Shown here: positions 1-5,970 of the stretch, in pieces
How positions within the stretch are numbered: position 1 is the stretch's first letter
Layout: every line of letters starts with the position of its first letter
Origin: an uncultured Aquificaceae bacterium
GTDB taxonomy: Bacteria > Aquificota > Aquificia > Aquificales > Aquificaceae
NCBI GenBank assembly: GCA_938002625.1
Contig: CALLAD010000046.1
Coordinates: 1-6,523, forward strand
Direction: 5' to 3'
DNA: 6,523 bases
The notes under the pieces: generated by a model
Seen by the model: the letters and a program-made list of their open reading frames with translations, nothing else
Database searches by the model: none
What the model was told of the DNA's origin: nothing
Translations under genes and position numbers: made by a program

Positions 1-2
1 CA

Positions 3-707
3 AGCAACATGCTTGGCCTTTCCATAGCAAGCAAAGCCTTAAGGGTTGTAATGGAGGATGGGGGTGTGTCCAAAAGTGCAAGGATAATACACGCTATAAG
101 GTCTGCTGGTTTTCCCGAATATGCCAGATTAGAAGCCTTCAGGAGGATGGGAGAGATTTCCCCATCGGATATTATAGCCATATCAAAGTTTGATACCTTT
201 CTTGCTATAAGGCTTGCGGTTAGAAAATATGGATATGGTAGCTTTGTATATAATGCCGTTGCCTTTCCAAAACCCTACAGAGAAAGCGTAGAAAGGGCGG
301 CAAATAGGTATGGCATAGACCCAGCCTTAATATACGCTGTAATGAGACAGGAAAGCCTTTTTGACCCTTATGCCGTATCTGTAGCCAACGCAAAAGGCCT
401 TATGCAACTAATAGATAGTACCGCTAAGGATATGGCAAGAAGAGAAGGAATTAAAATTGTGAATATTTTTGATATAGACACAAACATACTTCTTGGCACG
501 GCTTATCTTAGATATCTCTTTGACCAATTGGGCGATGACCTTGTGAGGGTTTTAGCAAGCTATAATGCAGGCCCTACAAGGGTAAGAAATTGGAGAGACG
601 TGGGAGATGTTTACTTATTCATAGAGTTAATTCCAATACAGGAAACGAGAAATTACGTTAAAAGGGTTCTATACAATTACTATGTATATTCGGAAATCTT
701 AGAGTGA
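3..707 (+). CDS. slt: Soluble lytic murein transglycosylase, C-terminal part (5' end outside window)
   Basis: This protein would cleave the MurNAc-GlcNAc bond of peptidoglycan in the periplasm, forming 1,6-anhydro-MurNAc ends. Counting from the Met codon at 9-11, residues 1-85 look like alpha-helical repeats of the kind that precede the catalytic domain in Slt70 relatives. The SLT domain spans about 90-225. It has the catalytic Glu115 in MRQES, then GLMQLIDSTA (130-139) and SYNAGP (184-189), and ends with the family's ETRNYVKRVL block. The frame is open to the left edge with no stop, no Shine-Dalgarno sequence and no signal peptide, and family members are usually several hundred residues longer. 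The Met at 9 is therefore internal and the gene is 5'-truncated by the window. The C-terminus is complete. It converges on hemL with a 9-base overlap and no terminator hairpin. The domain call is firm; the choice of slt over another SLT-domain enzyme is less so. Confidence 0.9.
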   Translation, partial: SNMLGLSIASKALRVVMEDGGVSKSARIIHAIRSAGFPEYARLEAFRRMGEISPSDIIAISKFDTFLAIRLAVRKYGYGSFVYNAVAFPKPYRESVERAANRYGIDPALIYAVMRQESLFDPYAVSVANAKGLMQLIDSTAKDMARREGIKIVNIFDIDTNILLGTAYLRYLFDQLGDDLVRVLASYNAGPTRVRNWRDVGDVYLFIELIPIQETRNYVKRVLYNYYVYSEILE

Positions 708-1973
708 TCTAACAGCTCTATCTATCTTTTCAAGGGTTAAGGCTATGTCTTCTTCTGTGTGTGCCGTGCTTAAAAACCAAGCCTCAAATTGAGAAGGTGG
801 TATAAGAATTCCTTCCCTTAATAGTGCCCTAAAAAATCTTCCAAATAGGTCAGTATCAGAGGTTTTTGCAGTTGCATAATCATAAACTTCCTTGTCGGTA
901 AAGAAGACGGTAAACATGGAGGCTATGTGGTTTATCCTATGGGGTATTCCCTTATGGGATAGTATGTCTCTTATACCCGATATGAGCTTTATTGTAAGCG
1001 CTTCTAATCTATCGTAGGGATTAAGTTCAAATAGTTCCCTCAAGGTAGCTATACCAGCCACCATGGAAAGGGGATTGCCCGATAAGGTTCCAGCTTGATA
1101 TATGGGACCTTCTGGAGCCACCTTTTCCATTATTTCCCTCCTGCCCCCATATGCTCCCAGCGGCATGCCCCCTCCTATAATCTTACCCATACATGTTATA
1201 TCTGGATCTCTTCCAAATAACTCTTGAGCTCCACCCTTTGAAAGCCTAAAGTTTGTTATAACCTCATCGCATATAACTAAAGAACCGTACCTTTTTGTTA
1301 TATCCCTAATAGCTTCTAAAAAGCCGGGTTTTGGAAGCACCACACCCATATTCCCAGCTACCGGTTCAACTATTACACAGGCAATATCCTCTCCGTACTT
1401 GTTAAAAACCTCTTCTAAGGCTTCTACATTGTTATAGGGTACCACAAGGGTAAGCTTTGCTATTTCTTCTGGCACGCCTGGAGTACCAGGTATACCCAAG
1501 GTGGCAACACCAGACCCCGCCATAACCAAAAGGGAATCGCCATGACCATGATAACAACCCTCAAATTTAACTACATACTTCCTACCTGTATAACCTCTGG
1601 CTAATCTTATCGCAGACATAGTGGCTTCCGTTCCAGAAGAGACAAACCTTACCATTTCTACGGAAGGCATAGAAGAAACTACCAACTGGGCAAGCTCTAT
1701 TTCATATTGATTTGTCAAGCCATAAGAAAGCCCCCTTTTAGCTTGCTCCTCTATAGCGGCAACCACCCTTGGATGGGCATGCCCCAATATCAAAGGCCCC
1801 CAAGACATGAGATAATCTATATACTCCTTACCCTCCACATCCCAAAGCCTTGAACCTTTAGCCCTTGAGACTATTATTGGTTCTCCACCAACAGCTTTAA
1901 AGGCCCTTACGGGAGAACTTACACCACCTGGCATAAGCTCCTTTGCTCTTTGAAAAAGTTCTTTGTTTTTCAT
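699..1973 (-). CDS. hemL: Glutamate-1-semialdehyde 2,1-aminomutase
   Basis: HemL is the PLP-dependent cytosolic enzyme that turns glutamate-1-semialdehyde into 5-aminolevulinate, the last step of the C5 route to tetrapyrroles (heme, siroheme, cobalamin). With the ATG at 1973-1971 the protein has 424 residues, the normal family length. Visible landmarks are GGVSSPVRAF near the N-terminus, SSGTEA (112-117) for phosphate binding, the gating-loop region AGSGVATLGIPGTPGVP (about 152-168), Asp236 in the ICDEV block that contacts the PLP ring nitrogen, and Lys264 in MGKIIGGG, which forms the Schiff base. A TTG start at 1985 would add four residues, but that codon lies in the Shine-Dalgarno sequence GGAGGAG, so the ATG is preferred. 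The motif DEVITNFR has Asn where enteric enzymes have Gly. The gene is divergent from thrC and convergent with slt. Identification is very secure; no regulator-binding site or riboswitch fits in the 63-base upstream gap. Confidence 0.97.
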   Translation of the reverse strand: MKNKELFQRAKELMPGGVSSPVRAFKAVGGEPIIVSRAKGSRLWDVEGKEYIDYLMSWGPLILGHAHPRVVAAIEEQAKRGLSYGLTNQYEIELAQLVVSSMPSVEMVRFVSSGTEATMSAIRLARGYTGRKYVVKFEGCYHGHGDSLLVMAGSGVATLGIPGTPGVPEEIAKLTLVVPYNNVEALEEVFNKYGEDIACVIVEPVAGNMGVVLPKPGFLEAIRDITKRYGSLVICDEVITNFRLSKGGAQELFGRDPDITCMGKIIGGGMPLGAYGGRREIMEKVAPEGPIYQAGTLSGNPLSMVAGIATLRELFELNPYDRLEALTIKLISGIRDILSHKGIPHRINHIASMFTVFFTDKEVYDYATAKTSDTDLFGRFFRALLREGILIPPSQFEAWFLSTAHTEEDIALTLEKIDRAVRSL

Positions 1974-1976
1974 TGT

Positions 1977-1983
1977 CTCCTCC
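1977..1983 (-). promoter_or_regulatory. Shine-Dalgarno site that sets the hemL start
   Basis: On the minus strand GGAGGAG lies three bases before the ATG at 1973-1971 (five bases counted from its GGAGG core). The upstream in-frame TTG at 1985-1983 shares a base with this site. It has no Shine-Dalgarno sequence of its own at a usable distance, which argues for the ATG as the true start. Confidence 0.8.
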
Positions 1984-1991
1984 AAGCGTAT

Positions 1992-1999
1992 ATTATAAT
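1992..1999. promoter_or_regulatory. Palindromic -10 element, putative divergent hemL/thrC promoter
   Basis: ATTATAAT is its own reverse complement, so a perfect TATAAT is present on both strands: 1994-1999 on + for thrC and 1997-1992 on - for hemL. On + it would start transcription near 2006, giving thrC a leader of about 31 bases that includes its Shine-Dalgarno site. On - it would start near 1985, giving hemL a leader of about 12 bases that just includes GGAGGAG. Neither strand has a convincing TTGACA-like -35 at the right spacing, and A+T-rich DNA produces such hexamers by chance. The case rests on position in the only divergent gap of the window. Confidence 0.5.
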
Positions 2000-2024
2000 T
2001 TTAAACTCTTAAGTAAGTATTCTC

Positions 2025-2032
2025 GGAGGTGA
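2025..2032 (+). promoter_or_regulatory. Strong Shine-Dalgarno site of thrC
   Basis: GGAGGTGA is an eight-base match to the complement of the 3' end of bacterial 16S rRNA and lies four bases before the thrC ATG. It is the best ribosome-binding site in the window and fixes the thrC start at 2037. Confidence 0.85.
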
Positions 2033-2036
2033 GTAA

Positions 2037-3266
2037 ATGGCAAAAGTCCTCGGGCTTAAATGTAGAGAATGTGGAAGGGAATATCCAATAGAACCCATAC
2101 ATGTATGCGAGTTTTGTTTTGGACCCTTGGAAGTAAAGTATGACTATGATTACATAAAGGAAAACATAAGCAGAAAAAAAATAGAAGAAGGTCCAAAAAG
2201 CCTTTGGAGATACATAGACCTATTACCAGTGGAAGAGCCAAGGGTTGGTTACAGTGCTGGCTTTACGCCACTAAGGAAGGCGGAAAATCTTGGTAAAATT
2301 CTTGGCTTGGATAATCTTTATATCAAGGATGATTCTGTAAACCATCCTACCCTTTCCTTTAAAGATAGAGTTGTTTCTGTGGCTATATCAAAGGCTATAG
2401 AGTTTGGCTTTGACACAACAGCTTGTGCATCTACGGGAAATCTTGCCAATTCTGTAGCAAGCCATTCTGCACAAGCAAGGCTCAATTGTTTTGTTTTTAT
2501 ACCAGCAAATCTTGAATCTCAAAAAATATACGGAAGCTTAGTATTTGCTCCCACCGTTGTGGCGGTAGAAGGTACATATGACGATGTTAACAGACTATGT
2601 TCTGAAATAGCCAACGAGCTTAATTGGGCCTTTGTAAACATAAACATAAGACCCTTTTATGCAGAAGGTTCAAAAACCCTTGCCTTTGAAGTGGTAGAAC
2701 AACTTGGATGGAGAGCTCCAGACGCGGTTGTTGCACCAGCGGCATCAGGATCCCTCGTGACAAAAATATGGAAAGGGCTTAAAGAAATGGTCAAGGTTGG
2801 GCTTATAGAAGATATGAAAACAAGGGTTTATGGTGCTCAGGCATTGGGATGCTCACCAATAGCTCAAGCGTGGAAAGAAGGAAGAGATTTTATAAAGCCA
2901 GTACGTCCCAATACCATAGCCAAATCCATAGCTATAGGAAATCCAGCGGATGGTGTATACGCCTTGCAAGTTACAAAGGAAAGCAACGGAGATTGGGAAA
3001 CGGCAACCGATGAGGAAATCATAGAAGGTATCAAACTACTTGCAGAAACAGAGGGAATATTTACCGAAACAGCAGGGGGTACCACCATAGCAGTACTTAA
3101 AAAACTTGCCCAAAGGGGAGCTTTTAGAAGGGATGAAGTGGTAGTTGCTTACATTACAGGAAATGGATACAAGACAATGGAAGTTTTAGACAATCACCTA
3201 AGGAGTACCATTCATATAAAACCTACCCTTGCTGACTTCAAAGAAAAAATACTTGCTCATGTTTAA
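2037..3266 (+). CDS. thrC: Threonine synthase
   Basis: ThrC is a cytosolic PLP enzyme that converts O-phospho-L-homoserine and water to L-threonine and phosphate, the final step of threonine synthesis. The 409-residue product has an N-terminal zinc-ribbon-like motif (Cys9, Cys12, Cys24, Cys27: CxxC-x11-CxxC). The fold-type-II PLP domain follows: Lys109 in LSFKDR is the Schiff-base lysine, STGNLANS (132-139) is the Asn-containing cofactor loop, AASGSL (235-240) is probably the phosphate-cup region, and ITGNGYKT (373-380) is near the C-terminus. Related bacterial and archaeal threonine synthases also start with a cysteine ribbon, whereas the E. coli type lacks it. The start is set by a strong GGAGGTGA site. 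The stop overlaps the next gene by 8 bases, so the two are likely cotranscribed. Transcription probably begins at the divergent promoter shared with hemL. Identification is secure; Zn binding is inferred from the cysteines only. Confidence 0.95.
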   Translation: MAKVLGLKCRECGREYPIEPIHVCEFCFGPLEVKYDYDYIKENISRKKIEEGPKSLWRYIDLLPVEEPRVGYSAGFTPLRKAENLGKILGLDNLYIKDDSVNHPTLSFKDRVVSVAISKAIEFGFDTTACASTGNLANSVASHSAQARLNCFVFIPANLESQKIYGSLVFAPTVVAVEGTYDDVNRLCSEIANELNWAFVNINIRPFYAEGSKTLAFEVVEQLGWRAPDAVVAPAASGSLVTKIWKGLKEMVKVGLIEDMKTRVYGAQALGCSPIAQAWKEGRDFIKPVRPNTIAKSIAIGNPADGVYALQVTKESNGDWETATDEEIIEGIKLLAETEGIFTETAGGTTIAVLKKLAQRGAFRRDEVVVAYITGNGYKTMEVLDNHLRSTIHIKPTLADFKEKILAHV

Positions 3267-3684
3267 ATATTTGGCTTTGTTCCTTGCCCTTTTCTTATTT
3301 TCATGTTCTAAAAAGGAACTGCCTAACATAAAAGTAAAGACCCTTGATAACAAAGATGTCTATCTTTCTCAATACAAAGGCAAAAAGCTTTTGATGTATA
3401 TTTGGAGCAGAACGTGTGTTGGTCACGCAGAGCACCTGAAGGAATTAAGCCTTCTTGCTAAGGAGAAAAAAGAATACAGCATCATATCTTACGCGGTGGC
3501 TATGGGAGTGGAAGAGGTAATAAAAAGCTATGAGGATCTTGGTATAAAGGGCGATTTTATAACCTTGGTGGATACAGAGGTAAAATTCAATGACTACTAC
3601 ACTATAGTGTTCCTTCCATCTACCTATATTTTTGATGAAAAAGGCAAGTTTATAGCCTCTTATCCAGGCTTGTATATTCCTTAG
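3259..3684 (+). CDS. Thioredoxin-fold (TlpA/redoxin-like) lipoprotein with CxxH instead of CxxC
   Basis: The predicted 141-residue protein starts with a short lipoprotein signal peptide: Lys3, a hydrophobic stretch 4-14, and lipobox LFSC with the lipidated Cys at 16. The mature part reads as a TlpA/ResA-like thioredoxin fold. It has a beta strand and Trp before the active-site loop (WSRTCVGH, 49-56), a helix rich in Lys and Glu, and the cis-proline segment FLPSTYIFDEKGK with Pro120. The loop has Cys53 but His56 where the second redox Cys should be, and no other Cys is present besides the lipid anchor. A normal disulfide exchange is therefore unlikely; a one-Cys reductase, peroxidase-like, metal-binding or chaperone role are all possible. 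It ends soon after the last strand and lacks the usual C-terminal helix. The ATG start, overlapping the thrC stop as ATGTTTAA, is preferred to a TTG at 3229 because it gives a proper signal peptide. No clear ribosome-binding site precedes it, so translation may be coupled to thrC. Exact function is unknown. Confidence 0.8.
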   Translation: MFKYLALFLALFLFSCSKKELPNIKVKTLDNKDVYLSQYKGKKLLMYIWSRTCVGHAEHLKELSLLAKEKKEYSIISYAVAMGVEEVIKSYEDLGIKGDFITLVDTEVKFNDYYTIVFLPSTYIFDEKGKFIASYPGLYIP

Positions 3685-3698
3685 CTTTATTAGAAGCT
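3683..3698 (+). terminator. Weak hairpin after the lipoprotein gene, possible terminator
   Basis: AGCTT (3683-3687) can pair with AAGCT (3694-3698), extended by one U-G pair, leaving a four-base loop. It begins in the lipoprotein stop codon and is followed by only three T before G. The stem is short and low in G+C, so it is at best a poor intrinsic terminator. Its position between two transcription units is the main support. Confidence 0.25.
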
Positions 3699-3703
3699 TT
3701 TGG

Positions 3704-3712
3704 TGTTATAAT
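3704..3712 (+). promoter_or_regulatory. Extended -10 promoter of the dapA operon
   Basis: TGTTATAAT is a perfect extended -10 element (TGnTATAAT). Extended -10 promoters can work without a good -35, and none is visible around 3683-3690. With the hexamer at -12 to -7, transcription would start at about 3719-3720, which is the A of the dapA ATG. This predicts a leaderless dapA mRNA, consistent with the lack of any purine-rich ribosome-binding site in front of dapA. Confidence 0.6.
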
Positions 3713-3719
3713 TCTTTTC

Positions 3720-4610
3720 ATGTTTTACGGATCAATAGTGGCCTTAATAACGCCCTTTAAGGATGGGGAAGTAGATTTTAAAGCCCTTGAATCTCTTATA
3801 GACTTTCATATAAACAACCACACCGATGCCATATTGGTTTGCGGTACCACTGGAGAGTCTCCTACCCTAACCTTTGAAGAGCATGAAAAGGTCATAGAAT
3901 ATGCAGTAAATTATGCAAAGGGAAGAATAAAGATTATAGCAGGCACAGGGGCGAATGCTACCCACGAGGCTATAGAATTAACCTTTCATGCAAAAAAGGT
4001 TGGTGCAGACGCGTGCTTGCTCGTAGTTCCTTACTATAACAAACCTACTCAAGAAGGTTTATACCTCCATTTTAAAACCATAGCCGACGAGGTTGACATT
4101 CCCATCATTCTCTATAACATACCCTCAAGAACATGCATAGAAATAGCTCCAGAAACCATATATAGATTGGTAAAGGATTGTCCTAACATAATAGGATCAA
4201 AAGAGTCAACTCCCAACATGGATAGAATATCCGAGCTTAAAAGATTGCTGGGGGATAACTTTACTATCTTATCTGGGGATGATTCCCTTACTTTGCCAAT
4301 GATGGCTTTGGGGGCAAAGGGGGTTATATCTGTTGCCAATAACATAATGCCAAGGGAAGTAAAGGCTATGGTAGATTACGCCTTAAAGGGAGATTTTGCA
4401 AAAGCAAGAGAAATGCATTATTATCTTTATGAACTCTTTAAAGTACTTTTTATAGAGACCAATCCTATACCCGTTAAAACTGCTTGCTGGGCTCTTGGTA
4501 TGTGTGAGAAAGAATTTAGACTGCCTTTAAGCGCTATGAAACCAGAAAACGAGAAAAAATTAATTCAAACATTAAAGGCTTACAATCTACCAGTAGTTAG
4601 AGATGGTTAA
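3720..4610 (+). CDS. dapA: 4-hydroxy-tetrahydrodipicolinate synthase
   Basis: DapA condenses pyruvate with L-aspartate semialdehyde in the cytosol, the committed step toward diaminopimelate (peptidoglycan) and lysine. The 296-residue protein has the family length and reads as a full (beta/alpha)8 barrel. Landmarks are GSIVALITPF at the N-terminus, CGTTGESPTL (41-50) with Thr44 and Thr45, VVPYYNKPTQEG (102-113) with Tyr106, LYNIPSRT (131-138) with Tyr132 and Arg137, and the Schiff-base Lys161 in GSKEST. All catalytic positions are present, and N-acetylneuraminate lyase is a less likely reading because the arginine in the NIPSRT motif is the DapA signature. The Met at 3720 matches where family members begin, and there is no upstream Shine-Dalgarno sequence; see the extended -10 element. 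It heads an operon and its stop overlaps the next start by 8 bases (ATGGTTAA). Confidence 0.96.
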   Translation: MFYGSIVALITPFKDGEVDFKALESLIDFHINNHTDAILVCGTTGESPTLTFEEHEKVIEYAVNYAKGRIKIIAGTGANATHEAIELTFHAKKVGADACLLVVPYYNKPTQEGLYLHFKTIADEVDIPIILYNIPSRTCIEIAPETIYRLVKDCPNIIGSKESTPNMDRISELKRLLGDNFTILSGDDSLTLPMMALGAKGVISVANNIMPREVKAMVDYALKGDFAKAREMHYYLYELFKVLFIETNPIPVKTACWALGMCEKEFRLPLSAMKPENEKKLIQTLKAYNLPVVRDG

Positions 4611-4995
4611 GCTTTTAATCTTTCTAAATGCCTTTTACTTAGGGCTTGGATCTTTTTTTAGCTTCTTTATAGCCCCCACGCTTTTCAGAGTTCTTCAAAA
4701 GGAAATGGCTGGAGCTGTGGTAGAAAGGGTTTTCCCAGTGTACTTTTCCATAGGTTTGGTTATTCTTTTAATAAGCTCCGTCATTGGTTTTCAAATTAGT
4801 AGACTTGTTTTTCTCTTGTCTCTTGTAAATGCTTTAATACATGCCATTCATATTTTTTATGTACTTCCTACAGCTCACAATTTGAAAGGGGTTGATTATG
4901 CCCTTTTCATGAAGTGGCATGGTATATCCATGGGAATGAATGTAATTAGCTTATTTTTAGTTCTTCTTGTGTGTATATTACTAATGAGAAGATGA
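4603..4995 (+). CDS. DUF4149/TMEM205-like four-helix membrane protein
   Basis: The 130-residue product is very hydrophobic, with four predicted membrane segments at about 3-23, 46-64, 67-89 and 107-127. The pattern fits the DUF4149/TMEM205 family: a small-residue first helix, then APTLFRVL (24-31), VFPVYFSIG (43-51) in front of helix 2, a His-rich helix 3 (His80, His83), and KWHGISMGMN (104-113) before helix 4. It ends in the positively charged MRR. It should sit in the inner membrane. No biochemical role is known to me for the bacterial members, so none is assigned. The start overlaps the dapA stop by 8 bases and the stop overlaps the rusA ATG as ATGA, so it is almost certainly translated from the dapA operon mRNA, probably by coupling because no ribosome-binding site is evident. 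The family assignment is from memory of sequence pattern and is moderately sure; membrane topology is sure. Confidence 0.8.
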   Translation: MVKLLIFLNAFYLGLGSFFSFFIAPTLFRVLQKEMAGAVVERVFPVYFSIGLVILLISSVIGFQISRLVFLLSLVNALIHAIHIFYVLPTAHNLKGVDYALFMKWHGISMGMNVISLFLVLLVCILLMRR

Positions 4996-5366
4996 TAGAG
5001 CTAAGACTATCCCTTCTTCCTGTTCCGAAAAGTAATAGGTATATAAGAAGAAAAGGTGGAAAAGTCTTTAAACCTCCAAGAGTTAAAAATTGGGAAGTAA
5101 GAGCTCTCTGGGAAATTCGTGAACAGTATTTTGGAAATCCTCTTGAGGGTAAGCTTTCCGTATATGTAGAGCTTTTATTGCCAAACCATAGAAGAAGGGA
5201 TATTGATAATATGCTCAAAAGCCTTTGGGATATATTGGAAAAGGGAGGAGTTATAAAAAACGACAGCCAAATATATGAAATAAGAACTATAAAAAGAGTT
5301 GTAAAAGGGCAACAAGGTACTTTAGTGCGAATAGAGGAGTTTAAAGATGCCATTGAAACTTCTTGA
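4992..5366 (+). CDS. rusA: RusA family Holliday junction resolvase
   Basis: RusA is a small homodimeric, Mg-dependent endonuclease that cuts four-way DNA junctions by paired nicks during recombination and fork repair. The 124-residue product starts like RusA (LPVPKSNRY, 9-17) and contains the active-site block HRRRDIDNMLKSLWDIL (66-82) followed by GVIKNDSQI (86-94). Asp70, Asp72, Lys76 and Asp91 have the same numbers as the essential residues reported for E. coli RusA, which supports the ATG at 4992. A GTG at 4971 would add seven residues and a 25-base overlap, and is less likely than the ATGA overlap with the upstream stop. The C-terminus overlaps upp by 20 bases. RusA is best known from prophages, but nothing phage-like is nearby and the codon use looks like that of its neighbours, so here it appears to be a resident gene. 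Function is inferred from conserved residues; it is complete and probably active. Confidence 0.92.
   Translation: MIELRLSLLPVPKSNRYIRRKGGKVFKPPRVKNWEVRALWEIREQYFGNPLEGKLSVYVELLLPNHRRRDIDNMLKSLWDILEKGGVIKNDSQIYEIRTIKRVVKGQQGTLVRIEEFKDAIETS
5334..5339 (+). promoter_or_regulatory. Shine-Dalgarno site of upp, inside rusA
   Basis: GAGGAG ends seven bases before the upp ATG at 5347 and lies within the last codons of rusA (encoding part of RIEEF). It supports independent ribosome loading on upp and fixes its start despite the 20-base gene overlap. Confidence 0.75.
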
Positions 5367-5970
5367 TAATTTGCTATTAAAGCATAAAACGAACCTTCTT
5401 AGAGATAAGAAAACACCACCAGAAACTCTTAGGGATTTAATAGAAGAAATAACCTTAATAGCCATGTCTTACATTCTTGAAAATTTCCCAAAGAAGAAGG
5501 AAAAAATAGAGGGTATATTGGAAGAGGGCTTTTTTGATTTTATTGATGAAGAAAAGGTGGTATTTGTATGCATATTAAGAGCTGGATTGCCTATGCTAAG
5601 CGGAGCACTTAAAGCCCTTAAAAGGGCGAAGGCGGGCTTTTTGGCTATAAAAAGAGAGGAAGAAACTTTAAAACCAAAGCTATACTACAAAAGACTTCCA
5701 GAAGTTAAAGATAAATGGGTAATAATTCTTGATCCCATGCTTGCAACGGGCGGAAGTCTTAGCATGGCTATAGAAGAGATTTTAGCTTTACATCCTAAAA
5801 AACTGATATCTTTTAACATAGTAGCATCTCCAGAAGGATTGGAAAGAGTGTCTTCTGCGTATCCAGAAGTAGAATTTTTTGTAATAAGCATAGATAAAGG
5901 CTTAAATAAAAAGGGATATATAGTGCCAGGGGTAGGGGATATAGGCGATAGGCTTTTTACTGAAAACTAA
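5347..5970 (+). CDS. upp: Uracil phosphoribosyltransferase
   Basis: Upp salvages uracil by joining it to PRPP to form UMP and pyrophosphate in the cytosol. The 207-residue protein has the family length of about 208. Visible motifs are the Arg-containing N-terminal segment NLLRDKKTPPETLRDLIEEI (16-35), ILRAG (76-80), YYKRLP (113-118) in the flexible loop, the PRPP-binding loop LDPMLATGGS (128-137) and the uracil-binding C-terminal VPGVGDIGDRLF (193-204). All these match Upp rather than the bifunctional PyrR. It is the last gene of the dapA-DUF4149-rusA-upp unit, with its own GAGGAG site inside rusA. Its end converges on the nlpD-like gene with a 14-base overlap and no hairpin terminator, so transcripts from both sides probably run into each other. 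No attenuator or PyrR-type anti-terminator fits in this layout, so pyrimidine control by that route is not seen. Confidence 0.96.
   Translation: MPLKLLDNLLLKHKTNLLRDKKTPPETLRDLIEEITLIAMSYILENFPKKKEKIEGILEEGFFDFIDEEKVVFVCILRAGLPMLSGALKALKRAKAGFLAIKREEETLKPKLYYKRLPEVKDKWVIILDPMLATGGSLSMAIEEILALHPKKLISFNIVASPEGLERVSSAYPEVEFFVISIDKGLNKKGYIVPGVGDIGDRLFTEN

Noticed and set aside
699..720. AGAG...CTCT short inverted repeat at the slt/hemL junction as a bidirectional terminator
   Set aside because: The stem is only four base pairs with a long loop and no T-run on either side; too weak to call.
2056..2241. Short minus-strand frame inside thrC
   Set aside because: It is antisense to the conserved ThrC cysteine ribbon region, with no ribosome-binding site and no recognisable motif.
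4112..4345. Minus-strand frame inside dapA
   Set aside because: It is antisense to the DapA segment containing the catalytic Lys161 and has no features of its own.
4946..5353. 135-codon open frame on the minus strand opposite rusA
   Set aside because: It lies antisense to a gene with all RusA catalytic residues, and its product is Ser/Leu/Phe-rich low-quality sequence with no recognisable domain; it is a shadow of the Lys/Glu-rich coding strand.
5685..5891. Minus-strand frame inside upp
   Set aside because: It lies opposite the PRPP-binding loop of Upp and is explained by the codon bias of upp.
3720..5970. A novel functional system made of dapA, DUF4149, rusA and upp
   Set aside because: The three recognised enzymes belong to separate, well-known pathways. 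Tight packing is common in small thermophile genomes and does not by itself show a joint function.
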